Below, in pieces: positions 5,573 to 11,819 of a stretch of DNA of 22,542 bases. Source of the DNA: a virus; the IMG/VR virus record IMGVR_UViG_3300007734_000482, positions 1 to 22,542 of that record. The stretch is one strand, 5' to 3'. Position 1 is the stretch's first letter, and each line of letters begins with the position of its first letter. Position numbers and translations under genes: made by a program. The notes beneath the pieces are model-generated. The model was given only the letters and a program-made list of their open reading frames with translations, made no database searches and was not told the origin of the DNA.

Positions 5573-5832
5573 CGTGCGAAGTCCTCTGGTCGGCAGTGCG
5601 GGCATACGATCGGCAGTGTCCACTGCTTGACCGGCGTCCCGTCGGGCATGCGGATGCCCTGGGGGGTCGGGGCGGCGATCCAGCCCTGACCGTGACAGCC
5701 CGCGCAGCCCTGCTCGCGCTCGCGGATGCGCATGTACGCGAGCAGGGACTGGCGTGCGTTCTCGGCCCGCTGCCACGTGGCAGTGCCCTCCGGTCGCCAT
5801 CCTTTGTTGGGCTTGGGGGTATGCACCGGCAC
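5569..5832 (-). CDS. DnaJ-type zinc-finger small protein
   Basis: This is an 87-residue protein. AAGGAGG at 5843-5837 sits 4 bases before GTG 5832; a second in-frame GTG at 5826, 10 bases away, is equally possible. A CAGCHGQGW motif around residues 50-58 and CPHC near 78-81 make a DnaJ-like zinc-binding pair (CxxCxGxG ... CxxC). The N-terminal part is basic. Such proteins are frequent beside nucleases and SSB-like genes in actinophages. The exact role is unknown; it may bind protein or nucleic acid. Confidence 0.65.
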   Translation of the reverse strand: MPVHTPKPNKGWRPEGTATWQRAENARQSLLAYMRIREREQGCAGCHGQGWIAAPTPQGIRMPDGTPVKQWTLPIVCPHCRPEDFAR

Positions 5833-5845
5833 CGGGCCTCCTTCC

Positions 5846-6316
5846 CTAGAACGCGCTCGGCGCGAAGGGGATGTCGTCGGAGCCCGCCTTCGGGGCGCCT
5901 GACTTCTTCTTGGCAACCTTCGCCACGGCCTCAAGGTCGGGTGCGGCCTTCTGCACGCTGTACGAGTGGTACTCGCGCCCCGACTGACCGCGCTTGAGGC
6001 CCTTGTAGGTCACTAGGACCTGCCAGCCGGGCCCCGGCGCCTCTTCGGCGTCGCTTCCCAGCTCGCGTTGCAGCACTGACCGTGAGAGCCGGAAGGTCAT
6101 GACCCCGGCCTGCTCCTGGTCGTTGATGGTGACGTCCTCGACGAGCAGCTCCTCGGTGTCGCCGAAGTCGGTCGTCACCGTCTGGTGGCTCGGATCGGCG
6201 ACCTGTCCGGCGAACCAGTCGCCGACATTCGGCAGTCCGATCCAGTCGCCAGCTGCGTCCTTGGCCTGCGCGCGGAGCGCGGCGATGGCATCTGCGTCCA
6301 TGTTCCTCGTTCTCAC
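5846..6316 (-). CDS. Putative single-stranded DNA-binding/recombination accessory protein
   Basis: This is a 156-residue protein. GTG 6316 overlaps the nuclease stop (GTGA); an in-frame ATG at 6301 is the main alternative start. The body is beta-rich (residues 30-125, ending in 'GREYHSYSVQKA'). The linker has Lys, Ala and Gly, and the C-terminus contains 'DDIPFAPSAF' (147-156), close to the acidic DDIPF tip by which SSB proteins recruit partners. It directly follows a RecB-like nuclease, so a single-strand annealing or binding role in phage recombination is likely. The tail motif is seen; the fold is inferred. Confidence 0.55.
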   Translation of the reverse strand: MRTRNMDADAIAALRAQAKDAAGDWIGLPNVGDWFAGQVADPSHQTVTTDFGDTEELLVEDVTINDQEQAGVMTFRLSRSVLQRELGSDAEEAPGPGWQVLVTYKGLKRGQSGREYHSYSVQKAAPDLEAVAKVAKKKSGAPKAGSDDIPFAPSAF

Positions 6317-7116
6317 TTTCCGTTCTGGATTACTGCCGACTTGATGAACCGTCGGCTCTTGGCCGCGAGCAGGAAGCGCGCGGCGCGGAAGGCCGCGAAG
6401 GCGGCCTCATTGGCATCGACCGGGACGAGGCGTGCCTTGTCCGGCCGGGCATGCACGACGAAGGCCCCATCGACCTCCGGCGTCTTGATGAGCAGCCCGT
6501 CGGGCGTGACGAGCCAGTCGGAGTAGCGGTAGGCCGCCATCTGGTACGCGAAGGTCGACTTGAGCGACTTCGACGTCTTGAGATCGACCAGGGCGGTCAC
6601 GCGCTCGCCGCTTGGCAGCGTCAGGCGCGCGATCGAGTCCAGTCGGCCGGCGTACGCGGTGTCCTCCGCCTCGAGGTCCCCGAGAACCACGCACTCGACG
6701 TGCAGCGGCTCGTAGTCGATCGACTGCAGCAGGCCGATCACGTGATTCACCGTGTCCGAGGCGGGCCCGATCAACACCGGCAGCGACTCGCCGGCCGACC
6801 AGGCCTCAACCGCGTCATGGACCAGGGTGCCGGTATCGCCTGCGCGGTCGCGCTGCTCGTCGGGCGCCTTTGCCAGCGCCTCGACCAGCACATCGCGCCC
6901 CTGCTTGAGAAGCGCGGCGAACTGGCCCGACTCGGCGTAGTCGACGGCCGCCTCTGCGACCTGCTTTTTCATCCACCGCTCAAGTCCCCAGCGGCCGCCG
7001 ATCATGTTCAGCGCGTTGGTCACGCGCGGTGCCACGCGGAAGTCGCACCCGAGCTCATCGGGAATGAGGTAGCCGCTGCCGTCCGCCGCCAATGCGGCGC
7101 GCTTCTCGGTCGTCAC
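6313..7116 (-). CDS. PD-(D/E)XK nuclease, RecB/Cas4-like exonuclease
   Basis: This is a 267-residue protein starting at GTG 7116, overlapping the upstream stop (GTGA). The ordered motifs of RecB/Cas4-type nucleases are visible: His100 in 'GTLVHDAVEAW', Glu141, Asp160 in 'AGRLDSIARL', Asp178-Leu-Lys180 (DxK) in 'TALVDLKTSKS', and Gln192 with Tyr196 in the 'YQMAAYRYSDWL' helix. No four-Cys cluster is seen, so an iron-sulphur site as in Cas4/AddB is unlikely. With the downstream SSB-like protein it resembles the exonuclease half of a phage recombination pair, making single-stranded ends. It acts in the cytoplasm. Confidence 0.8.
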   Translation of the reverse strand: MTTEKRAALAADGSGYLIPDELGCDFRVAPRVTNALNMIGGRWGLERWMKKQVAEAAVDYAESGQFAALLKQGRDVLVEALAKAPDEQRDRAGDTGTLVHDAVEAWSAGESLPVLIGPASDTVNHVIGLLQSIDYEPLHVECVVLGDLEAEDTAYAGRLDSIARLTLPSGERVTALVDLKTSKSLKSTFAYQMAAYRYSDWLVTPDGLLIKTPEVDGAFVVHARPDKARLVPVDANEAAFAAFRAARFLLAAKSRRFIKSAVIQNGK

Positions 7117-7241
7117 TTCATTCCCCTTTCCGACCGGAGCAGGGGCGAGGGCGTGACCCGTACACCCTCAGGCCCCTGCTCGACGGTCGTGGTGGCAAGC
7201 CACCAGCCGCGGGGAGTCGCGGCCTTGGTCGCCGGGCTCAT
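7113..7241 (-). CDS. 42-residue protein, unknown function
   Basis: The ATG at 7241-7239 overlaps the stop of the upstream membrane protein (ATGA), and the TGA overlaps the nuclease GTG (GTGA). The protein is basic with a 'GWWLATTTVEQGPEGVRV' core that reads as a short beta hairpin. No family was recognised. It is supported by the coupling pattern only. Confidence 0.5.
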   Translation of the reverse strand: MSPATKAATPRGWWLATTTVEQGPEGVRVTPSPLLRSERGMK

Positions 7242-7405
7242 CCGAACACCCGCTGGACGAGCTCTGCCAGGTACGGCCCGGTGTAGTCGAGCGTGAACCT
7301 GGTGGCGAAGAACAGCGCCAGCATCGTGCCGACGATGATCCACATGATGAGGGTCGCCGGCGTCAGCGCACGCTTGCGGCCGTGATGGCGGTAGCGGCGG
7401 CTCAC
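7238..7405 (-). CDS. Small single-pass membrane protein
   Basis: This 55-residue protein runs from GTG 7405-7403, overlapping the stop of the first early gene (GTGA). The basic N-terminus (SRRYRHHGRKR) should stay in the cytoplasm. Residues 17-35 ('ATLIMWIIVGTMLALFFA') form a clear membrane segment, leaving about 20 residues outside. Small membrane proteins in early phage operons may act in superinfection exclusion or host takeover, but nothing specific is shown here. Confidence 0.6.
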   Translation of the reverse strand: MSRRYRHHGRKRALTPATLIMWIIVGTMLALFFATRFTLDYTGPYLAELVQRVFG

Positions 7406-7638
7406 CTGAGCACCTGCCCGGCGCTGAGGCTCGCCACCAGCGCCATGCCGCGGGCGGTCTGGATCTGCCGGCTGGCGATGTCGGCGTTCATCTGCGAATC
7501 GCCGCCGTGTCCCTCCCAGACGTCGCCGCGCTCGAGCGCCCCGATGGCCTCATCGAGGTCCATCGCGGCCTGACGAAGGCGGTCGGATGCCCGAAGGAGC
7601 TGAAGTCGGATCTCGGTCCTGATCGTCGGCTGGCTCAT
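7402..7638 (-). CDS. First gene of the leftward early operon, helical, unknown function
   Basis: This is a 78-residue protein. ATG 7638-7636 is preceded by AAGGGAG at good spacing, so it is the promoter-proximal gene of the 7638-5151 operon. It is helical, with 'LLRASDRLRQAAMDLDEAIG' followed by an acidic, Gly-containing segment and a C-terminal amphipathic helix. Transcription must start in the 7639-7889 spacer, which carries dyads likely to be bound by a repressor. No family was recognised. Confidence 0.65.
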   Translation of the reverse strand: MSQPTIRTEIRLQLLRASDRLRQAAMDLDEAIGALERGDVWEGHGGDSQMNADIASRQIQTARGMALVASLSAGQVLR

Positions 7639-7662
7639 CGTTCTCCCTTCGTGAGCCTGTGT

Positions 7663-7692
7663 GGTGCATTGCTTACTAGTGCCTAATGCACC
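7663..7692. promoter_or_regulatory. 30-bp dyad in the early promoter region (operator candidate)
   Basis: Arms GGTGCATT (7663-7670) and AATGCACC (7685-7692) are perfect inverted repeats, and a second palindrome, ACTAGT (7675-7680), sits exactly at the centre. It lies 25 bases upstream of the first early gene. On the minus strand, TTGCAT (7702-7697) with a 17-base spacer to CTAGTA could be the leftward promoter overlapped by this dyad. The promoter call is weak; the dyad is clear. Confidence 0.55.
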
Positions 7693-7828
7693 AGCGATGC
7701 AAGCACTCCTTCCGGACGACTAAGACAACTTTCCGCAACTAGCGGCTGAAACACTACGTCGGCAGCCAAGACCTACCCGTATGGATGGGGACAGCGCGCA
7801 CCGGCGCATGTACGTCTGTGCCTGCATG

Positions 7829-7849
7829 ACTAGGTATCGGGCGCCTAGT
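7829..7849. promoter_or_regulatory. 21-bp dyad upstream of the first HTH gene
   Basis: ACTAGG (7829-7834) and CCTAGT (7844-7849) form a perfect inverted repeat with a 9-base spacer, 40 bases before the GTG of the HTH gene at 7890. TAGTGCC is shared with the other dyad (7677-7683 and 7846-7852). This fits autoregulation by a repressor binding both sides of the divergent spacer. The rest of 7639-7889 holds one more ACTAG (7738-7742) and no gene that I can support. Confidence 0.5.
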
Positions 7850-7889
7850 GCCGTACCATTCAGCTCGAGGGGCCAAGGAAGGGAGACCT

Positions 7890-8123
7890 GTGGCCACGCT
7901 CGCAGACCTGATCGTCTACGGACGGCAGGGCAAGGGAATGACCCAGAATGACCTGGCGATCGCGCTTGAGATCAAGGCCGGCGGCGCACAGGTGTCGAAG
8001 TGGGAGCGCGGGGCCCTGCCGGACCCGCGCAACGTCCACCGCATGATCGAGCTGCTCGGGCTCGAGGCGGATGAGACCTGGCTTGCCTTCGGACGCGCGG
8101 TCGACGCGGCGAACTCGCTCTAG
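7890..8123 (+). CDS. XRE-family HTH protein, candidate phage repressor or Cro
   Basis: This 77-residue protein starts at GTG 7890 with AAGGAAGGGAGA just upstream; a longer frame to 7848 lacks that signal. It is a single Cro/C1-type domain: 'MTQNDLAIALEI' (helices 2 to 3), 'QVSKWERGALPDP' (recognition helix and turn), and a closing helix 'VHRMIELLGLEADETWLAFG'. It has no C-terminal cleavage or dimer domain, so it is Cro-sized. It diverges from the early operon across a spacer with dyads, the standard place for a lysis-lysogeny regulator. It ends 4 bases into the convergent gene at 8120. Confidence 0.8.
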   Translation: MATLADLIVYGRQGKGMTQNDLAIALEIKAGGAQVSKWERGALPDPRNVHRMIELLGLEADETWLAFGRAVDAANSL

Positions 8124-8299
8124 CCGGTCCCGTTCTCCATCGCGCGCCTGGTGGCGTCGGCGCGCTCGACCAGCGCTCTCCCGCTCGGTAGCACCTGCAG
8201 CTGCTCGCGCCTGTCCTCGATCAGGGCGACGACGGCAAGCACGGCATTGAAGGCAGCGGTCATGCGCTGGGCCGTGACCTCAGAGGTGTCGTCAGTCAT
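8120..8299 (-). CDS. Small helical protein in the switch region
   Basis: This 59-residue protein starts at ATG 8299-8297 with AAGGGA at good spacing. The frame stays open upstream to 8515, but the dyad at 8321-8347 suggests that stretch is regulatory. It is a helical protein with a hydrophobic stretch 'FNAVLAVVALI' at 14-24, too short and too flanked by charge to be a sure membrane segment, then a charged half. It converges on the HTH gene at 7890-8123 with a 4-base overlap. Function is unknown. Confidence 0.55.
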   Translation of the reverse strand: MTDDTSEVTAQRMTAAFNAVLAVVALIEDRREQLQVLPSGRALVERADATRRAMENGTG

Positions 8300-8320
8300 G
8301 ACGGTCCCTTCGGTCGGATA

Positions 8321-8347
8321 GTGAGGAACGTGTGTTCTAGTCCTCAC
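8321..8347. promoter_or_regulatory. 27-bp dyad upstream of 8299 gene (operator candidate)
   Basis: GTGAGGA (8321-8327) and TCCTCAC (8341-8347) are perfect inverted repeats with a 13-base spacer. The minus strand carries TAGAAC within it, a possible -10 for the 8299 gene. The remaining spacer (8348-8566) includes an AT-richer stretch at 8485-8520 that may hold the promoter of the HTH gene at 8567 (for example TTGCTG at 8493), but no clear -10 was seen. Confidence 0.45.
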
Positions 8348-8566
8348 CTCGGACGCTTCGAGAAACCACTCCGCGACCCACCTCGGCATCTGCACGGGCG
8401 TAGGCTGCGAGCGGTTCATCGTCACCACCACCGATCCTAAAGAGGGTTTGGCGCTGCGTTGGGCCGGGAACCGTACCTGATGCCTTGGTAAGTTGCTGAA
8501 CAGTAAGAAACTCATTTAGGTGAGCCGACTTCGGCCCGACTCCGTTCATCATTCGGAGCTGGGCCG

Positions 8567-8818
8567 ATGAGCAGCAGCAAAGAGGCGTTTACCAAGAGGT
8601 TTTGTGACTGGCGGGCCGAGGCAGGCATGACCCGCCGTGATCTGGCCCGCGCGCTCGAGGTCACCGAGCAGACCCTCATCAACTGGGAGAAGGGCACTGC
8701 GCCCACCATCGAGCCGCTCGCGCGCCTCGCGGTCTACTCGGGGCTGTCGATTGACTGGTGGCTCGGGCTCACCGACGCACGCGCCAGGCTGCGGGTCACG
8801 CGCCGGAAGGCCATGTAG
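8567..8818 (+). CDS. XRE-family HTH protein, second switch regulator
   Basis: This is an 83-residue protein from ATG 8567, with GGAG about 9 bases upstream. The Cro/C1 fold is clear: 'FCDWRAEAGMTRRDLARALE' (helices 1-2), 'VTEQTLINWEKGTAPT' (recognition helix), and 'IEPLARLAVYSGLSIDWWLG' (helices 4-5). It shares the fold but little sequence with the HTH protein at 7890, so the two may act on different operators as a repressor/Cro pair. The basic tail (RLRVTRRKAM) is encoded opposite the end of the convergent gene at 8734. Confidence 0.8.
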   Translation: MSSSKEAFTKRFCDWRAEAGMTRRDLARALEVTEQTLINWEKGTAPTIEPLARLAVYSGLSIDWWLGLTDARARLRVTRRKAM

Positions 8819-9042
8819 GCCCACAGGTCCGCGAGCTCCTCCTTGGCGTTGTCGGTGAACCACGGCTCGACGCGCCCGGTCCAGTCGCCTGAGAACTCCT
8901 CGCAGCCGGCCTCGTAGCGCTCCTTCACCATCTGAACCAGATCCACCGGCGGGTCCTGCACCAGGGCCAGCACATCTCCCCAGGCTCCCTCGAGCTCTCC
9001 CAGAACCTGCGGCCATAGCGCTCGCGCTTCATCGGGGGTCAT
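8734..9042 (-). CDS. Acidic protein with weak MazG-like pattern
   Basis: This is a 102-residue protein from ATG 9042-9040, with no strong Shine-Dalgarno. Residues 38-80 contain a Glu-rich helix pair ending in 'NAKEELADLWAYMAFRR'. This resembles the E-E-L-A-D helix of MazG-type nucleoside triphosphate pyrophosphohydrolases and related small actinophage proteins. The full ExxE...ExxD metal site is not clear, so the link is tentative. The last 85 bases overlap the HTH gene 8567-8818 on the other strand. Confidence 0.5.
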   Translation of the reverse strand: MTPDEARALWPQVLGELEGAWGDVLALVQDPPVDLVQMVKERYEAGCEEFSGDWTGRVEPWFTDNAKEELADLWAYMAFRRVTRSLARASVSPSHQSIDSPE

Positions 9043-9072
9043 CGGTCGTGGGTCTCGCTTCGTCGGTTTCGC

Positions 9073-9112
9073 TTGCGCACAGGGTGGTCTGGGGCGTATA
9101 GATAACTATACG
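9073..9112 (+). promoter_or_regulatory. Promoter with overlapping dyad operator
   Basis: TTGCGC (9073-9078), an 18-base spacer and TATAGA (9097-9102) form the best sigma-70-type promoter seen in the window. The -10 lies inside a perfect inverted repeat, CGTATAG/CTATACG at 9095-9101 and 9106-9112 with a 4-base centre. A repressor bound there would block the -10. It reads toward the gene at 9138. Confidence 0.6.
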
Positions 9113-9137
9113 ACCCACGACCCGGGGATCAGTACCC

Positions 9138-9359
9138 ATGACCCATGACCAGCTTCACGCTGTCTCGGACCTGTCCGAGCGCAGCAACGCTGACCTGCTC
9201 AGCGAGTACATCCTCATCACCGCGCAGCTGCGCGAGGAGCACCGCAGACGCAGGTGGCTGCTCGACTGCCGCGCCGCCGTGCGCGACACGCTCATCGCCA
9301 GGCTCGGCCTGTGCATCGCCATGCGCTTCTGCGGGCAAGTGGACGGCGTCATGCGCTGA
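9138..9359 (+). CDS. Small helical protein with its own promoter (moron-like)
   Basis: This 73-residue protein starts at ATG 9138, 36 bases after the -10. It has a long helix 'ADLLSEYILITAQLREEHRR' followed by a basic turn and a hydrophobic C-terminal helix 'LIARLGLCIAMRFCG'. No family was recognised. With the next gene it is a plus-strand island between two minus-strand genes, as expected of a cassette expressed in the lysogen. A coding role is likely but not certain. Confidence 0.5.
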   Translation: MTHDQLHAVSDLSERSNADLLSEYILITAQLREEHRRRRWLLDCRAAVRDTLIARLGLCIAMRFCGQVDGVMR

Positions 9360-9360
9360 C

Positions 9361-9378
9361 CCACGCTCGAGGTCGTGG
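9361..9378. other. Small inverted repeat between two plus-strand genes
   Basis: CCACG (9361-9365) and CGTGG (9374-9378) enclose 8 bases and begin right after the stop of the upstream gene. There is no T-run, so it is a weak terminator at best. TACATT at 9383-9388 could be a -10 for the gene at 9401. Confidence 0.3.
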
Positions 9379-9400
9379 CCGCGTACATTCCGAACCGGCC

Positions 9401-9586
9401 ATGACCGAGGAACAGCATGCACAGGCCCTGCGGGAGGCGGCACTGCGCCGGCGTGAGTCGGAGAGCGCCTGGCGGGCTGCCATCCTCGCTGCGCACCGCG
9501 ATGGGATGTCCTACCGCGCCATCGCCGTGCACGCGGGCGTGTCGCACTCTCGCGTGCAGCAGATCGTGAACGCACAGAACGACTGA
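9401..9586 (+). CDS. Small HTH protein
   Basis: This is a 61-residue protein from ATG 9401. No clear Shine-Dalgarno is present; a TACATT -10-like element at 9383-9388 would give a very short leader. The N-terminal half is a charged helix. 'MSYRAIAVHAGVSHSRVQQI' (about 36-55) is a helix-turn-helix of the sigma-70 region 4/resolvase type. It is probably a DNA-binding regulator. It ends 3 bases from the end of the convergent metallophosphoesterase gene, with no terminator between. Confidence 0.65.
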   Translation: MTEEQHAQALREAALRRRESESAWRAAILAAHRDGMSYRAIAVHAGVSHSRVQQIVNAQND

Positions 9587-9589
9587 CGC

Positions 9590-10291
9590 TCATGCGGCTG
9601 CGGCCGCCTCGCGCGGCCTGCCGATCCATTCGGCCGACACGGTGCGCGTGCCGTCGTGGGCGTCGCGGATCGTCACGATCCATCCTCCGATGTCAGGGGA
9701 GATGCCGCGGTCGCGCATGAACGGCGTCTGGCGCTGGAAGCACCCGGCCATCAGGCACGTCACGCCGTGGTGGCGGAAGAACGCGGCCTTGTGGAAGTGC
9801 CCGAGCACGAGGATGTCGGGCCGGTCGGCCTCGGGCAGCTGCTCGATGAAGCGCTGGGCCTTGTGTGAGTGCGCGTAGGCCGAGGGTCCGCTGCCGTGAG
9901 CGAGCAGGATGCGCGTGCCGTCGTCCAGCGTGACCGTGGCGCGGTCGTTGCCCAGGTACACGATGTCCGTGCGCCGGCGCGCCAGGGCGTGCACGGGGTT
10001 GGCCCCTCGGAAGTCGCCGTGCAGGTCGTGGTTGCCCGCGATCATGAGCGTGCGCACGCCGGGCACCCGGGGGTAGTGCTCATCGGCCCGGTCGACCTGC
10101 TGTGCGGGCGTGAGCTCGTCGGTGACGTTCCCGCGGTACATCCCCGCGCCCGCCATCACGTCGCCGGCGTGAAGCACCGTGCTGATGCCGCGGAAGGCGA
10201 ACTCGTCGTAGACCGCCTGCAGCTCCTCGGGCGACTCGAAGCGGCTTCCGATGTGCGTGTCGCTCACCACGCCGATGACCTGGGCGGCCAT
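9590..10291 (-). CDS. Calcineurin-like metallophosphoesterase (short form)
   Basis: This is a 233-residue protein from ATG 10291-10289, sharing one base with the upstream stop (TGATG). All family motifs are in order: Asp11-x-His13 (SDTHIG), Gly43-Asp44 (HAGDVM), Asn87-His88-Asp89 (GNHD), His132 (LLAHGSG) and His165-x-His167 (GHFH), giving a dinuclear metal site. Family members hydrolyse phosphodiesters or phosphomonoesters, including nucleic acid ends. It is the last gene of the leftward late block and lies directly after a second, larger member of the family. The substrate is unknown. Confidence 0.88.
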   Translation of the reverse strand: MAAQVIGVVSDTHIGSRFESPEELQAVYDEFAFRGISTVLHAGDVMAGAGMYRGNVTDELTPAQQVDRADEHYPRVPGVRTLMIAGNHDLHGDFRGANPVHALARRRTDIVYLGNDRATVTLDDGTRILLAHGSGPSAYAHSHKAQRFIEQLPEADRPDILVLGHFHKAAFFRHHGVTCLMAGCFQRQTPFMRDRGISPDIGGWIVTIRDAHDGTRTVSAEWIGRPREAAAAA

Positions 10292-11319
10292 CAGTCGAGC
10301 CACAGCAGGTACTCGGCCGTCACGCGCCCGCGCTCGGGGTCGATCATGTGCAGGCGCTGCCCGGGGAGCGACTCGGCGGCCATCCACTCCTTTGCGAAGC
10401 TCGAGCCGCTCACGCAGCTGGGCGTGACGAACACACGGCCGCCGGCAGGCAGCGGGATGCTCATCGGGATGTGGAAGTGCCCGAGGTAGGCATCGGTGAA
10501 CTCCGGCATGACGCCGGCCGCCCAGCTCATGTGCTTGCGCAGGATGCCGTAGGCCGGGATGTTCCCGCCGAAGCCGCGAATGGTGTCCCCGTGATGCACG
10601 AGGAAGCGGTACGCGCCGATCTCGCCCACGTGGTACCAGGTGTCCGCGTCGTGCCAGGTGAGCCGGTCCTGCCCGGCGAGGTTGTCGCGGATCACGCGCC
10701 CGACGATCCGGTCCCAGTTGGTCTCGGTCTCGTAGTCGAGCGACTGCCTGCCCTTGCCGCGCCCGACGCGCCCGTGGTTGCCGGGCACCTCATACACCGT
10801 GACCCGCTCGAAGCCTCCGAGCAGCGACAGGATCGCGTCGCCCAGGATGCGCGCCGCGGTGAACACCTGGTCGAACGTGGTCTGCTCGACGTGCCACACC
10901 TGATGAGCGAACTGCGCGGTCTGCTCGATGAGGTCACCGCCGAGGAGCAGCACGCACTCTCGCACCGGGTGATCCGCCCGCTGCACGTCGGAGATGCGCA
11001 CGGCCTTGCCGACCGCCTCCATGACGCGCCGTGTGGTGACCTCGACGTTGGTGCTGGCCGTCACCGCGCCGACATGCACGTCGGTCAGATGCAGCAGCGC
11101 GACCTCCTCACCGGCCTTCCTGCGATCGCGCCGTGGTGGTGGCACCGCAGATGGCGTGCCGGCCACCACTGCAGCGTCGCGCGCGGCCTCGTAGACCGCG
11201 GCGATCAGGTCAGCGCTCTTGGCCTCGGCCTTGGCAAGGCGCCGCTGCAGGCTCTTGCACGTGGCTTCCAGCTGCGCCGCGCGCTCCTCGGCTCCTATCT
11301 CATCGCCGAGCGCAGGCAC
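10291..11319 (-). CDS. Metallophosphoesterase with N-terminal coiled coil (SbcD/Mre11-like motifs)
   Basis: This is a 342-residue protein from GTG 11319, with GGGG five bases upstream and a 20-base overlap with the gene before it. Residues 10-50 are a coiled coil and 55-70 a Pro/Arg linker. The catalytic part has Asp80-x-His82 (TDVHVG), Asp129 (GGDLIE), Asn181-His182 (GNHGR), His242-His243 (VHHGDT) and His281-x-His283 (GHFH). The GNHGR box, in place of GNHD, is frequent in phage DNA-repair-type phosphoesterases. Together with the adjacent 233-residue enzyme it forms a tandem pair. It may be a nuclease or a phosphatase acting on DNA. Confidence 0.85.
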   Translation of the reverse strand: MPALGDEIGAEERAAQLEATCKSLQRRLAKAEAKSADLIAAVYEAARDAAVVAGTPSAVPPPRRDRRKAGEEVALLHLTDVHVGAVTASTNVEVTTRRVMEAVGKAVRISDVQRADHPVRECVLLLGGDLIEQTAQFAHQVWHVEQTTFDQVFTAARILGDAILSLLGGFERVTVYEVPGNHGRVGRGKGRQSLDYETETNWDRIVGRVIRDNLAGQDRLTWHDADTWYHVGEIGAYRFLVHHGDTIRGFGGNIPAYGILRKHMSWAAGVMPEFTDAYLGHFHIPMSIPLPAGGRVFVTPSCVSGSSFAKEWMAAESLPGQRLHMIDPERGRVTAEYLLWLD

Positions 11320-11539
11320 ACGTTCCCCTTCTGTGCGCCGCGATGGCCTTCTCGCTCACGTCATGCCCGTGTGAGCGAAGGGCGCGGGAGATGGCGACGT
11401 GGCGAATGGCGTCGTCGGCCATCGCCGTGTCGAAGTCGCTGAGGTCGTCTGCGCTCAGCTGCTCCCTGAGCATGACGATCGGGCAGCGGTTCGGGATCGT
11501 CCGGCTCTGCTCCTGGCCGATGTCCTCGAGCAGGCCCAT
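11300..11539 (-). CDS. Small HTH-like DNA-binding protein
   Basis: This is a 79-residue protein from ATG 11539-11537. Its start lies 5 bases after the holin candidate's stop, and no strong Shine-Dalgarno is visible. Residues 32-72 read as a helical DNA-binding domain ('HVAISRALRSHGHDVSEKAI') ending in 'HRRGTCACA'. That 'rHRRG.C.C' ending recurs in HTH proteins of actinophages, some sited near terminase genes. It could be a small terminase-like or regulatory protein. Its position after the lysis genes is noted without further inference. Confidence 0.65.
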   Translation of the reverse strand: MGLLEDIGQEQSRTIPNRCPIVMLREQLSADDLSDFDTAMADDAIRHVAISRALRSHGHDVSEKAIAAHRRGTCACARR

Positions 11540-11544
11540 GCGGG

Positions 11545-11805
11545 CTACGCCTGTTCGGGGGCGTCGGTGGGGATCGCCGGGAGCTCGTCGATCAGCTCCG
11601 ACGACTCAATCCACGCAGGCTCGCCGTAGACGGTCTGCACCATCGCCTGCAGCTGGCGGCCGAGCACCACGATGGCGCCGAGCACGGTCGCGCAGGTCGC
11701 GCCCCACTGCCAGGGGAGCGTGCTGAACACGGGAGCCAGCGCAGCCGCGACTGCGCCGATGAGCCCGATCCACGATGCGGGCCCGAAGGTGACCTTCTGG
11801 TTCAC
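11545..11805 (-). CDS. Holin candidate
   Basis: This is an 86-residue protein from GTG 11805, with an AAAGGAA ribosome-binding site upstream. Two hydrophobic segments, about 11-31 ('WIGLIGAVAAALAPVFSTL') and 34-53 ('WGATCATVLGAIVVLG'), are separated by a tight turn and followed by an acidic soluble tail. This is the layout of two-segment holins that open the membrane for endolysin. It lies directly after the endolysin gene. Only topology and context support the call. Confidence 0.6.
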   Translation of the reverse strand: MNQKVTFGPASWIGLIGAVAAALAPVFSTLPWQWGATCATVLGAIVVLGRQLQAMVQTVYGEPAWIESSELIDELPAIPTDAPEQA

Positions 11806-11819
11806 GATGGTTCCTTTCC

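Noticed and set aside
8300-8515. N-terminal extension of the 8120-8299 gene
   Set aside because: The frame is open, but the stretch holds a perfect 27-bp dyad and a putative -10, while the start at 8299 has a good ribosome-binding site.
9361-9378. Hairpin as rho-independent terminator
   Set aside because: The stem has only 5 pairs with an 8-base loop and no T-run.
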